Part shown: positions 26,696 to 34,656 of the stretch, in pieces
How positions within the stretch are numbered: the stretch's first letter is position 1
Layout of the letters: each line of letters opens with the position of its first letter
Assembly: GCA_009861545.1 (NCBI GenBank)
Contig: VXME01000014.1
Span: 1-36,052 of the forward strand
Origin: Acidobacteriota bacterium
GTDB taxonomy: Bacteria > Acidobacteriota > Vicinamibacteria > Vicinamibacterales > UBA8438
Direction: 5' to 3'
Length of the DNA: 36,052 nucleotides
The notes under the pieces: model-generated
Told to the model about the DNA's origin: nothing
Database searches by the model: none
The model's input: the letters and a program-made list of their open reading frames with translations, nothing else
Position numbers and translations under genes: made by a program

Positions 26696-29467
26696 CTACC
26701 CACCCCAACCGTAGTTGACGCGCGCGTAATAGTACCCGCCGCTCAGTCCCCACGGCGTGAACTGGCTGTAGGGCAGGCCGAACCGCGCGGCGAAGAGGTC
26801 CATCCGGTCCGAGAAGGTGTTGAACACGTTCTGGCCGCCGACGGCCAACGTGACGTCGGGGGCAAGCGCGACGCTGGCCTCCAGGTCGAGGATGAAGCGG
26901 CCGGCGAGCACCTGCGCGTCGGCGCCGCGCGCGGAGCGCGCGTCGAGGTGGTCGACCCACGATCCGAAGTAGTGCAGGCGGCCGAGCAGGCCGACCCGCC
27001 CGGCGCGCTGGTTGACGGCGACGTTCCAGCGCGTCTCCGGCACGCCCCGTTCCAGGGCGAGCACGTCGCCGGGGCTGAGCAGGTCCGATTCTTCCGTCAC
27101 CGCCGTGTCGGTGCGGTTCATGGCCAGGCTGAAGACCGTGTCACCTCCCAGTCCGAGGGGCGCCCAGGTCGAAACGACGTCGATCCCCCGCGTCCGGGTC
27201 GAGAAGTCGTTGATGAAGAACCGGAAGAAGGCCAGCGTGCGCGCCGACGTGATGCCTTCCGACAGGAGCAATGCGCGCTCGTCCGCCCCGAGCGTGAAGT
27301 TTTGGGACAGGGCAAGGCGGTTCGAGACGTCGACGTGGAAGTAGTCGGCGGTGAGCGTGAACGCGCCGGTGTCGACCACCAGCCCGGCCGTCGCATTGGT
27401 CGAGGTTTCGGGATCGAGCGGCCGGCCGCCCCGGAGCTGCGCGGCCCGGTAGGTGGACGGCACGGTGGCGCTGTCGACCAGGTCCAGCGTCCTGGGGTTG
27501 ATGGTCGACTGCACGTTGAACGTGTTCTGCTGGCCGGGCGTGGGGGCGCGGAACCCCGTGCTGACGCCGCCGCGCACGGAGACGGCGTCGCCCAGCCCAT
27601 AGCGCGCGGACAGCTTGCCGTTCGCCGTCGCGCCGAAGACGTCGAAGCGTTCGACGCGCAAGGCGCCGCCGACGGTCCAGCGGTCGTCGGGATTGCCCAG
27701 CTCCACGTCCCCGTAGAGGGCGACGTTGGCGCGGGTCCACGTCCCGGCCGTGTAGTCGGGAAACCCCGCGAAGCCGTTGGAGCCGGAGACGAAGCCCTGC
27801 GCCGCGAAGGGACCGACCTCCCACGACGGCCGCTCGCCAGCGCGGATGGTGAAGCGCTCGTCGCGCCACTCGGCGCCGCCGGCCAGGTGAATCAGGTCGG
27901 TGGCGGCGTAGGAGACGTCGAAATTGAGGTTGACCTCCGCCTGCCGGTAGAGGCCCGGATCGAAGTTGCGCGGGGTGTCGGGACCGAGCGACGCGTTGAC
28001 CGTGTTGAAGAGGAAGAAGTCGGCCTGGTGGGCGCCGTAGCTCGCGCTGGCGTCCCAGATCAGGCCGTTGGCGGCGGCGCGGCGCAGGCCGGCGACCGCC
28101 GACAGGTCGGTGATCACGCCGCTGTAGGACGGGGTGAACCCGCCCGGGGCGATCTCCTGAAACGAGAAGCAGTTCGGGTCGGCGAACACCCGCGCCAGGG
28201 CCATCTGATCAGGCCGGTTGTCGGTGATCCTCACGGTGGGACAGCCCGCCGAGCCGTCCCGGACGCCGTCGCGCGCATCGAGCACGTCCCCGACGAGCAG
28301 CGTCTGGCCGCCGTCGAGACTGAAGATGTTGGCCCGCGTATTCGGGTTCCGGAAGTAGAACCCCTGCGCCGACGTCTTGTTCGCGTAGTTGGCGTGGCCG
28401 TAGAGCTGCAGGCCGTTGGCGTTGAGGTGGCCGAAGTTGCCGAACAACTTGAGGTCGTCCTCGCTCGTGGTGTTGCCCCAGGGCTGCGCCGGGTCGGCCA
28501 CCGCGGTGTTGCCGGCCGCGATCAGCGCCGCCGCATCGGCGCGCTGCACGCTGCGGTCGGTCGGACCGGCGTTGCCGTACTCCAGGCTGAGGTTGGCGAA
28601 GCCGTTGTCGCCCAGCGGCAGTCCGACGTTGCCGGCGACGTTGTAGGCATCGCCGTCGCCCGCGCGATAGGTCCCGGTGCTGAACTCCAGGCTGCCGCCC
28701 TCGCGGGCGTCCTTGAGCAGAAAATTGAGCACGCCGGCGATGGCGTCGGAGCCGTACTGCGCCGAGGCGCCGTCGCGCAGCACCTCGACCTGCCGCAGGG
28801 CGATCGCCGGAATCGTCGAGATGTCCGGCCCCTGCGTGCCGTCCGTCACGCCGCCGAACCAGACCAGGATCGCCGAGCGGTGGCGGCGCTTGCCGTTGAC
28901 CAGCACCAGCGTGTGGTCGTGGGCGAGGTTGCGCAGGCTGGCCGGCCGCACGAGCGATGCCGCGCCGCTGATCGGGTGCGTGGCGACGTTGAAGGAGGGA
29001 ACCAGGTTCCGCAACTGGTAGTCGAGTGTGGTGGCGCCCTGGCTCATGACGTCGCGAAAGGGAATGGCGTCGATGGGAACCGGAGATTCGGTCACCGACC
29101 GCGGCTGCGCGCGGCTGCCGACCACGACGACCTGCTCTTGGAGTTGCACCGACAGGACCGTGTCGAGTGTGACCGTTGCCCTTGCGCCGAGCGCCACGCC
29201 GCGGCGCACGTCCGTCTGGAAGCCGGGCAGCGTGAAGGTGATGTCGTACACTCCCGCCGGGAGTCCGGTGATCGCGAACGCGCCGGTTCCATCGGTGACC
29301 GCCGTTTCGATCGGGCCGCCTTCCTCGATGCTGCGCGCCTCCACGGTCACGCCGGGCAGCACGAGATCCGTCGTGTCGGTGACGGTGCCCTCGATGACCG
29401 TCTGGGCATGGACGAGCCCCGGCGCCGCGAATCCCACCAGAAGCGTGAGAAGAGTCGTTCTGGACAT
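26696..29467 (-). CDS. TonB-dependent receptor with carboxypeptidase regulatory-like domain
   Basis: This 923-aa outer-membrane receptor imports an unknown large or scarce substrate using TonB energy. A signal peptide (MSRTTLLTLLVGFAAPGLVHA) is followed by a CarboxypepD_reg-like domain (about residues 22-110, EGTVTDTTDLVLPGVTVEAR). The plug domain follows, with LVNGKRRHRSAI and VLRDGASAQYGSDAIAGVLN. A beta-barrel of about 650 residues makes up the rest. The protein ends YYYARVNYGWGG, so the terminal residue is Gly instead of the usual aromatic. The N-terminal regulatory-like domain is typical of receptors in Acidobacteriota and Bacteroidetes. No SusD partner or transport neighbour is present, so the substrate cannot be inferred. 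Confidence 0.95.
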   Translation of the reverse strand: MSRTTLLTLLVGFAAPGLVHAQTVIEGTVTDTTDLVLPGVTVEARSIEEGGPIETAVTDGTGAFAITGLPAGVYDITFTLPGFQTDVRRGVALGARATVTLDTVLSVQLQEQVVVVGSRAQPRSVTESPVPIDAIPFRDVMSQGATTLDYQLRNLVPSFNVATHPISGAASLVRPASLRNLAHDHTLVLVNGKRRHRSAILVWFGGVTDGTQGPDISTIPAIALRQVEVLRDGASAQYGSDAIAGVLNFLLKDAREGGSLEFSTGTYRAGDGDAYNVAGNVGLPLGDNGFANLSLEYGNAGPTDRSVQRADAAALIAAGNTAVADPAQPWGNTTSEDDLKLFGNFGHLNANGLQLYGHANYANKTSAQGFYFRNPNTRANIFSLDGGQTLLVGDVLDARDGVRDGSAGCPTVRITDNRPDQMALARVFADPNCFSFQEIAPGGFTPSYSGVITDLSAVAGLRRAAANGLIWDASASYGAHQADFFLFNTVNASLGPDTPRNFDPGLYRQAEVNLNFDVSYAATDLIHLAGGAEWRDERFTIRAGERPSWEVGPFAAQGFVSGSNGFAGFPDYTAGTWTRANVALYGDVELGNPDDRWTVGGALRVERFDVFGATANGKLSARYGLGDAVSVRGGVSTGFRAPTPGQQNTFNVQSTINPRTLDLVDSATVPSTYRAAQLRGGRPLDPETSTNATAGLVVDTGAFTLTADYFHVDVSNRLALSQNFTLGADERALLLSEGITSARTLAFFRFFINDFSTRTRGIDVVSTWAPLGLGGDTVFSLAMNRTDTAVTEESDLLSPGDVLALERGVPETRWNVAVNQRAGRVGLLGRLHYFGSWVDHLDARSARGADAQVLAGRFILDLEASVALAPDVTLAVGGQNVFNTFSDRMDLFAARFGLPYSQFTPWGLSGGYYYARVNYGWGG

Positions 29468-29546
29468 TCATCAAGACTACGCGAAGTCGTTACCGTTTAC
29501 GGGCAGACGCTATTCTGCCAACCCCGTACGGGACTGTCGGCGTCTT

Positions 29547-30326
29547 TCAACACCGGCGCCGCACGAACGCCAGCCCGGACCAGTCCTCGTCCACGGCGCA
29601 GACCTTGAAGTCGACCAGTCCGGCCGCGAGCCCGACGCGCCGCACGTCCTGCCCCGTGTGATCGGCGGCCAGCGGCGAGGTCTTCTTCGGCCAGACGATC
29701 CACAGCCGTCCATCACCCACGCTCTGCGCCATCCGCTCCATGCCGCGCTCGAGCTCCCGCCGCGAGCGTGTGAACCAGAGGGTAACGTCGCGCGCGCCGC
29801 GGTTCGTCCTGCGAAGCAGCACGTCGGGCGGCAGAGGCTCGAGGATCGCCGCGAAGCCGTCCGGCGGTTTCACCAGCACTACGCGCATCCCCGGCTTGAC
29901 GCCGAGCTTGCGGGGCAGCGGCGTGCCCGAATAGCCGGCGGTGGCCGACGGCGCAGGGGCGACGCCGCTCGGCGGCATCGCGAGCGCGCTGGCCAGAGCG
30001 GTGACGACGTCCTCGGGCCCGGCGTGCATGGTTTCGAGCGGCAACGCCTTGAGCCGCGTGAACACGGTCCGGTCGGACGCGACGAAGACGATCGGAATCC
30101 GCCGCGTCGCCACACGCTGGCGCAAAGCCAGGGCGATGTCCCGTCCACGCGCCGGCGCCCAGTCGAGACCGATCACGACCGCGCACGGCGGTTGCCGGGC
30201 GATACGCTTCAGGTCCTCCGGCCCGGCGACCGGCTGCCGGTCGATTGCGTACCCGGCGGCCTCCAGGCGTGAAATCCACGTTGCCGACGACGACACCCCG
30301 ATGATCCTCACCGTTCCGCGCGGCAT
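29547..30326 (-). CDS. DUF3052-domain protein with receiver-like N-terminus
   Basis: This 259-aa protein has two parts. Residues 1-110 resemble a response-regulator receiver fold (VRIIGVSSSATW at the start, CAVVIGLDWAPARGRDIALA with an Asp near the phospho-acceptor place, IPIVFVASD). Key residues are incomplete, so it may be a pseudo-receiver. The C-terminal part from about residue 126 (GYSGTPLPRKLGVKPGMRVV, LWIVWPKKTSPLAADHTG, GLVDFKVCAVDEDWSGLAFV) is a DUF3052 domain of unknown function. The ATG at 30326 is preferred to an ATG 63 bases upstream because it lies directly before the receiver-like fold. The fused combination is not one I have seen described. Confidence 0.7.
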   Translation of the reverse strand: MPRGTVRIIGVSSSATWISRLEAAGYAIDRQPVAGPEDLKRIARQPPCAVVIGLDWAPARGRDIALALRQRVATRRIPIVFVASDRTVFTRLKALPLETMHAGPEDVVTALASALAMPPSGVAPAPSATAGYSGTPLPRKLGVKPGMRVVLVKPPDGFAAILEPLPPDVLLRRTNRGARDVTLWFTRSRRELERGMERMAQSVGDGRLWIVWPKKTSPLAADHTGQDVRRVGLAAGLVDFKVCAVDEDWSGLAFVRRRC

Positions 30327-30410
30327 GCCGTAGTCTAGGAGCTTGCGCCGCAGAACGCAGCGAAGCGGAGTGCTGCAGCGCAACGTCATGGGACGGACGG
30401 GATGGGCCGA

Positions 30411-30434
30411 AAACGCCGAGACTGCGAGGCGTTT
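30411..30434. repeat. Inverted repeat upstream of parD
   Basis: AAACGCC and GGCGTTT form 7-base perfect arms with a 10-base loop. It lies in the divergent region between the DUF3052 gene and parD, so an operator is more likely than a terminator. Confidence 0.35.
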
Positions 30435-30482
30435 CGGGGCGCTAGCGGCTACCCTACTGCGAAACCGATCCTCCCCGGAGGA

Positions 30483-30501
30483 TATAATCCGATTTTATCG
30501 G
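30483..30501 (+). promoter_or_regulatory. -10 box and overlapping operator-like inverted repeat for parDE
   Basis: TATAAT (30483-30488) is a perfect -10 hexamer and is directly followed by CCGAT-TTT-ATCGG (30489-30501), an inverted repeat suited to ribbon-helix-helix autoregulation. The -35 match is poor, so the promoter may depend on an activator or be weak. The parD ribosome-binding site GGAGG and ATG (30522) follow. Confidence 0.55.
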
Positions 30502-30521
30502 ACCGACCGTCGGAGGCCTGA

Positions 30522-30776
30522 ATGGCGCTGGTCAAGAAGAGCATCACCATAACCGACCGTCAGGAGCAGTGGATCAGGGCGCAGGTCGCAAGCGGCGACT
30601 ACGGCAGCGACAGCGAGTACTTCCGCACCTTGATCCGCCAGGACCAGGCACGAAACGCCACCTTCCGAGCCTTGCAGGAGGCTGTTCAGGAAGGTGTGGA
30701 AAGCGGCGTCAGCGACAGGACGGTGAAGGAGATCTGGGCGGAGGCGGAGCAGCGCTACGAAACCGGGCATGGCTGA
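30522..30776 (+). CDS. parD: ParD-family antitoxin
   Basis: This 84-aa ribbon-helix-helix antitoxin has the family N-terminus (KKSITITDRQEQWIRAQVAS, then GDYGSDSEYFRTLIRQDQ). The C-terminus is acidic and would bind ParE. GGAGG lies six bases before the ATG. It overlaps parE by eight bases and probably represses its own promoter at the adjacent inverted repeat. Confidence 0.92.
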   Translation: MALVKKSITITDRQEQWIRAQVASGDYGSDSEYFRTLIRQDQARNATFRALQEAVQEGVESGVSDRTVKEIWAEAEQRYETGHG

Positions 30777-31065
30777 CTTCCGTCTGTCGACCCGCGCCGC
30801 GACCGACCTTGGGGGCATCGCCCGCTATACCATCGAGACATTCGGCGTCGAGCAGGCACGCCGATATCGTGACGATCTGGAAGCCTGCTTCCGGACGCTG
30901 GCGGACAATCCACGATTGGGCAGAAGCGCAGAACGGCTTCGACCCGGTCTTCGACGCTTCGAGCATCGCTCGCACGCCGTGTTCTACATGCAGAACGAAG
31001 ACGGAATCCTGATCGTCCGAATCCTGCACGCCAGGATGGAGCCCTCGCGCGGTGTTCGCCCGTGA
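30769..31065 (+). CDS. parE: ParE-family toxin
   Basis: This 98-aa RelE/ParE-fold toxin has the pattern FRLSTRAATDLGGIARYTIE, then GVEQARRYRDDLEACFRTLA, PRLGRSAE, and FYMQNEDGILIVRILHARM. ParE toxins usually poison DNA gyrase. Its ATG is inside parD. Its stop codon TGA shares a base with the ATG of the acyl-CoA synthetase gene (TGATG), so the metabolic gene may be translationally coupled to the toxin. Confidence 0.92.
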   Translation: MADFRLSTRAATDLGGIARYTIETFGVEQARRYRDDLEACFRTLADNPRLGRSAERLRPGLRRFEHRSHAVFYMQNEDGILIVRILHARMEPSRGVRP

Positions 31066-33224
31066 TGCGCAGGATGGAACCGACTGCCACGAGGCCCCCG
31101 TCCGAATCCCTCGACGCGCTGCTGCGCCCCGCGTCGGTCGCCGTGATCGGCGCCTCGAACGACCCGACGCGCATCGGGGGACGCCCCATTCGATACCTGC
31201 GCGCCGCGGGTTACGCCGGCCGGGTCTACCCCGTCAATCCCCGGCACAGGGACGTGCAGGGACTCGCGGCGTTTCCGCACATCTCCGACGTGCCGGAAGC
31301 GGTCGACCTGGCGATCGTCGCAGTACCTGCCCCGAGCGTGGGGGATACGGTCGAAGCGTGCGCGGCGCGCGGCGTGCGGGTTGCGGTCATCTACAGCGCC
31401 GGCTTCGCGGAGATGGGCGCCGAGGGACAGCGCCAACAGCGACGCCTCGGCGCCATCGCCGCCGAAACCGGCATCCGCATCGTCGGTCCCAACTGCCTCG
31501 GCGTCTACAACTCGGAGCTCGGGTTCTTCGCCACGTTCAGCACGACGCTCGAGGACGGCTTCCCCGCGCCGGGCGGCGTCGCGCTCGTCAGCCAGAGCGG
31601 GGCCTACGGCAGCCACCTGTCGCTGCTCGCCCGCAAACGCAACATCGACATCCGCTACTGGGTGACGACCGGCAACGAGGCGGATGTCTCGGTGCCAGAG
31701 GTGCTCGGGTGGCTGGCGGAGCAGGACGACGTGTCGGTCATCATGGCCCACGCCGAGGGCATCACGGACCGGGACGCGCTCGTACACGCCCTGGAGACAG
31801 CCCGCGCCCGCCGCAAGCCGGTGGTGTTCCAGAAGGTCGGGGTCACCGACGTGGGTGCGCAGGCCGTCCAATCGCACACGGCGTCGCTCGCCGGCGCGGA
31901 CCCGGTCTACGAGGCGGCGTTCCGGCAGTTCGGCGCCTACCGGGCGCGCGACACGGACGAGATGCTGGACATCGCCTACGCGGCCAGCTTCGGCGTCTTC
32001 CCGGAGAGCCCGCGCGTGGCGCTCGTCTCCATCTCCGGCGGCGTGGGCGTCCAAATGGCGGACGCGGCGGTCGGCTTCGGCCTCGACGTGGCGCCGCTGA
32101 GCCAGTCGGCGCAGCAGCGGCTGAAGGCGGCGCTTCCCTACGCCTCGCCCCGCAACCCGGTCGACATCACCGCGCAGGCCTTCAACCGCGTGGAGCTCAT
32201 CGGCGACAACCTCGGCATCGTGTTCGAGGAGGAGCAGCACGACGCGGTCGTCGCCTTCTTCACCTACGTCGCTGCAGCCGAAGGGATGGTCGAGCCGATC
32301 CGCGACGCGATCCATGCCGCCCGCGAACGGCGGCCCCGCCGCGCGCTGGTGCTCTCCATCGTCGCCCCGCCGGACGTCGTGCGCCAGTACGAGGCGGTCG
32401 GCTGCCCCGTGTTCGAGGACCCGACCCGCGCCGTGCGCTCCGTTGCGGCGCTCCACCGGTTCCGCCGGATCTTTGCGGAGGGTGCCGACGAGTCCCCGTC
32501 GGACGGCGCGGGTGGAGCGTCGGACGCCACGACCATCGCGCCGTCGACACGGAGCCTGCCCGAAGGCCCCATTTCGGAACGGGAGGCGAAACGCCTCCTC
32601 TCCGAGGCGGGGGTGCCGGTGGTCGACGAAGAACTCGCACGGACCGTCGACGATGCCTGGCGTGCCGCCGCCGCGTTCGACGGGCCGGTGGCAATCAAGC
32701 TCTGCGCGCCGGGCGTCCTGCACAAGACCGAACTCGGCGGCGTCGTGCTCGACGTGTCGACCGAGACTGAAGCGCGCCGGGCCTTCGAGACGATCACGTC
32801 GCGCGCCCGGGCGGCGGACCCGGCCGTCCGCATCGAGGGTGTGCTGATCGCGCCGATGGTCACGGGCGGCGTCGAGACGATCCTCGGCGTCCGTCACGAC
32901 CCGACGTTCGGACCGGTCGTCATGTTCGGTCTCGGCGGGACGCTCGTGGAGGTGATCGACGACGTCAGTTTCCGCGTAGCGCCGTTCGGAGAGGCTGAAG
33001 CGCGCCGTATGGTCGAGGAGACCCGGGCTGCCAAGGTGCTGCACGGAACGCGCGGCCAAGGCCCCTACGACGTCGCGGCCCTAGCGGCAGCCCTGTCGCG
33101 CCTGTCGATCTTCGCCGCGGAACACGGCGACCGGATCGAAACCGCGGAGATCAACCCGTTCGTGGTGCTCCCCGAAGGTCGCGGCGCCGTGGCGCTCGAC
33201 GCCGTTATCATGACGCGTCCGTAG
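31065..33224 (+). CDS. ADP-forming acyl-CoA synthetase (acetate-CoA ligase family)
   Basis: This 719-aa fusion-type enzyme interconverts acyl-CoA plus ADP and phosphate with acid plus ATP and CoA. Domain order: CoA-binding domain (about residues 10-115, SVAVIGASNDPTRIGGRPIR), succinyl-CoA ligase-like domains (about 130-445) with phospho-histidine H271 in AVQSHTASLAGADPV, and an ATP-grasp domain (about 485-715, ISEREAKRLLSEAGVPVV, GPVAIKLCAPGVLHKTELGG, FGPVVMFGLGGTL). The same fusion architecture occurs in protein acetyltransferase Pat/PatZ, but no GNAT domain is attached here. Start is the ATG that overlaps the parE stop codon; GTG at 31062 and ATG at 31074 are alternatives. The acyl substrate is unknown. 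Confidence 0.92.
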   Translation: MRRMEPTATRPPSESLDALLRPASVAVIGASNDPTRIGGRPIRYLRAAGYAGRVYPVNPRHRDVQGLAAFPHISDVPEAVDLAIVAVPAPSVGDTVEACAARGVRVAVIYSAGFAEMGAEGQRQQRRLGAIAAETGIRIVGPNCLGVYNSELGFFATFSTTLEDGFPAPGGVALVSQSGAYGSHLSLLARKRNIDIRYWVTTGNEADVSVPEVLGWLAEQDDVSVIMAHAEGITDRDALVHALETARARRKPVVFQKVGVTDVGAQAVQSHTASLAGADPVYEAAFRQFGAYRARDTDEMLDIAYAASFGVFPESPRVALVSISGGVGVQMADAAVGFGLDVAPLSQSAQQRLKAALPYASPRNPVDITAQAFNRVELIGDNLGIVFEEEQHDAVVAFFTYVAAAEGMVEPIRDAIHAARERRPRRALVLSIVAPPDVVRQYEAVGCPVFEDPTRAVRSVAALHRFRRIFAEGADESPSDGAGGASDATTIAPSTRSLPEGPISEREAKRLLSEAGVPVVDEELARTVDDAWRAAAAFDGPVAIKLCAPGVLHKTELGGVVLDVSTETEARRAFETITSRARAADPAVRIEGVLIAPMVTGGVETILGVRHDPTFGPVVMFGLGGTLVEVIDDVSFRVAPFGEAEARRMVEETRAAKVLHGTRGQGPYDVAALAAALSRLSIFAAEHGDRIETAEINPFVVLPEGRGAVALDAVIMTRP

Positions 33225-33291
33225 CGGGTCAAATGCGATCCAGGTACTATGGGATGGTAACGGTTCACCTCACGGTGGATGGAGTAGGACG

Positions 33292-34656
33292 TTGAACGGC
33301 GAGAACTGGACGCCACCTGATGACCTCTGGGAGGTCAATCGTGGCCTGCACCTAGACGATCCCCTGGACGGATCCAACGACCGGCGGTGGGTCGACACCG
33401 GAGCGGCGCGGGGCGAGTACAGCCATCGTCCGCTCTATCGCGTGCTGGGCGTGCAGGAAGCGGCTGACGAGCCTCAACCACAATTGCAGGCACCGCCCGA
33501 CCGGGGCTATTACCTGTTCTGTGGACACCGAGGCTGCGGCAAGAGCACGGAGCTGCGGCGCATCCGACAGCACCTCCACCAACAGGATCTTTACTACGTC
33601 GTGTTCGCCGATGCGGCTCGGGACTTGGACCCGAACAACTTGCGTTACCAGGACATTCTCCTGCACCTTGCCGCCAAGCTCACGGGGCAGCTGCAAATGG
33701 ACGAGATCGAGCTGGATCCTGTATACGTGCAGCGACTTGAGCGTTGGTTCGTGGAGCGGGTGGAGGTACAGGAAGAGACCAGAGAGTTCGCCCAACAAGC
33801 CAAGGCCGGTGTGCAAGTCCAGGCGGGCCTTCCTCTCGTCGGGAAGCTGTTCGCCGAGATCAGCAACGCCTTCAAGACGAACTCTTCGTACAAGGAGATC
33901 CTGCGGCAGACTCTGCAAAACCACTTCACCGATTTTGCCGAAGCCTTCAACCATCTGATCGAGGCGGCCGACGAAGCCTTGCAGCAAGCGGGCAACGGCC
34001 GGCGGATCCTGTTCATCATCGACGGCACCGATCGGCTGCGGGAGGACGACGCTCGAGCATTCTTCATCACAGACGTCCATCAGCTTCAGCAAGTGCGTGG
34101 CCTGTTCATCTATTGCGCACCTATTCACCTGATTTATGAAGGCAACACGATCGAGCAGGACTTCAACAGGGTCTTCAAGCTGCCCATGATCAAGATCAAG
34201 AACGCCGACGGCAGCAACAATCGGGCCGGCTACGAAGCAATGCGCGCCATGTTGTATCGCCGCGCTGCGGAGCACTTGTTCGATGACGGTGTAGCCGATG
34301 AACTGATAGCCCACAGCGGCGGCCACCCGCGTGGCCTGTTGCAGCTGTTGCAGCAGGCGTTTCAGTACGCTGAACACGATCGCTTCGACGATGCCTCTGC
34401 GCGGCGCGCCGTGGTCGAAGCAGCCTCCGTGTTTCGACGCATTCTTGCGCCGGACGACTATCAGCTTCTGGCCGAGATCGACTCGATCGACTGGAACATG
34501 GAACAACCAGCAAGCACCGAGCGCACCCGCCGACTTCTTTACGATCTCGCGCTCCTGGAGTACAACGACCACTACTGGCGCAGTCACCCCGCCGTACAAA
34601 CTGCTGCCGCCTACAAGCGCGCAAGACACCTGATCGATGAAGCCAGCGACGGATAG
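33292..34656 (+). CDS. P-loop ATPase of AAA/STAND-like type, paired with a TPR protein
   Basis: This 454-aa ATPase has Walker A GHRGCGKST (residues 78-86, Lys84) and Walker B ILFIIDGTD (Asp244), followed by an Arg-rich sensor-like region (DRLREDDARAFFITDVHQL). The remainder includes LPMIKIKNADGSNNRAGYEA and a helical C-terminus with HSGGHPRGLLQLLQQ, which resembles the lid of ORC/STAND ATPases. No membrane segment or signal peptide is seen. The start is TTG at 33292, preceded by GGAG seven bases upstream. The stop codon overlaps the next gene by 20 bases. I do not recognise a named family. A sensor/switch role with the TPR partner is an inference. Confidence 0.82.
   Translation: MNGENWTPPDDLWEVNRGLHLDDPLDGSNDRRWVDTGAARGEYSHRPLYRVLGVQEAADEPQPQLQAPPDRGYYLFCGHRGCGKSTELRRIRQHLHQQDLYYVVFADAARDLDPNNLRYQDILLHLAAKLTGQLQMDEIELDPVYVQRLERWFVERVEVQEETREFAQQAKAGVQVQAGLPLVGKLFAEISNAFKTNSSYKEILRQTLQNHFTDFAEAFNHLIEAADEALQQAGNGRRILFIIDGTDRLREDDARAFFITDVHQLQQVRGLFIYCAPIHLIYEGNTIEQDFNRVFKLPMIKIKNADGSNNRAGYEAMRAMLYRRAAEHLFDDGVADELIAHSGGHPRGLLQLLQQAFQYAEHDRFDDASARRAVVEAASVFRRILAPDDYQLLAEIDSIDWNMEQPASTERTRRLLYDLALLEYNDHYWRSHPAVQTAAAYKRARHLIDEASDG

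Noticed and set aside
26351-29608. 1085-codon open frame on the plus strand opposite the TonB-dependent receptor
   Set aside because: Its composition is the codon complement of the receptor gene; no start signal or domain.
30984-33059. 691-codon open frame on the minus strand opposite the acyl-CoA synthetase
   Set aside because: It is a shadow frame of a strongly supported gene.
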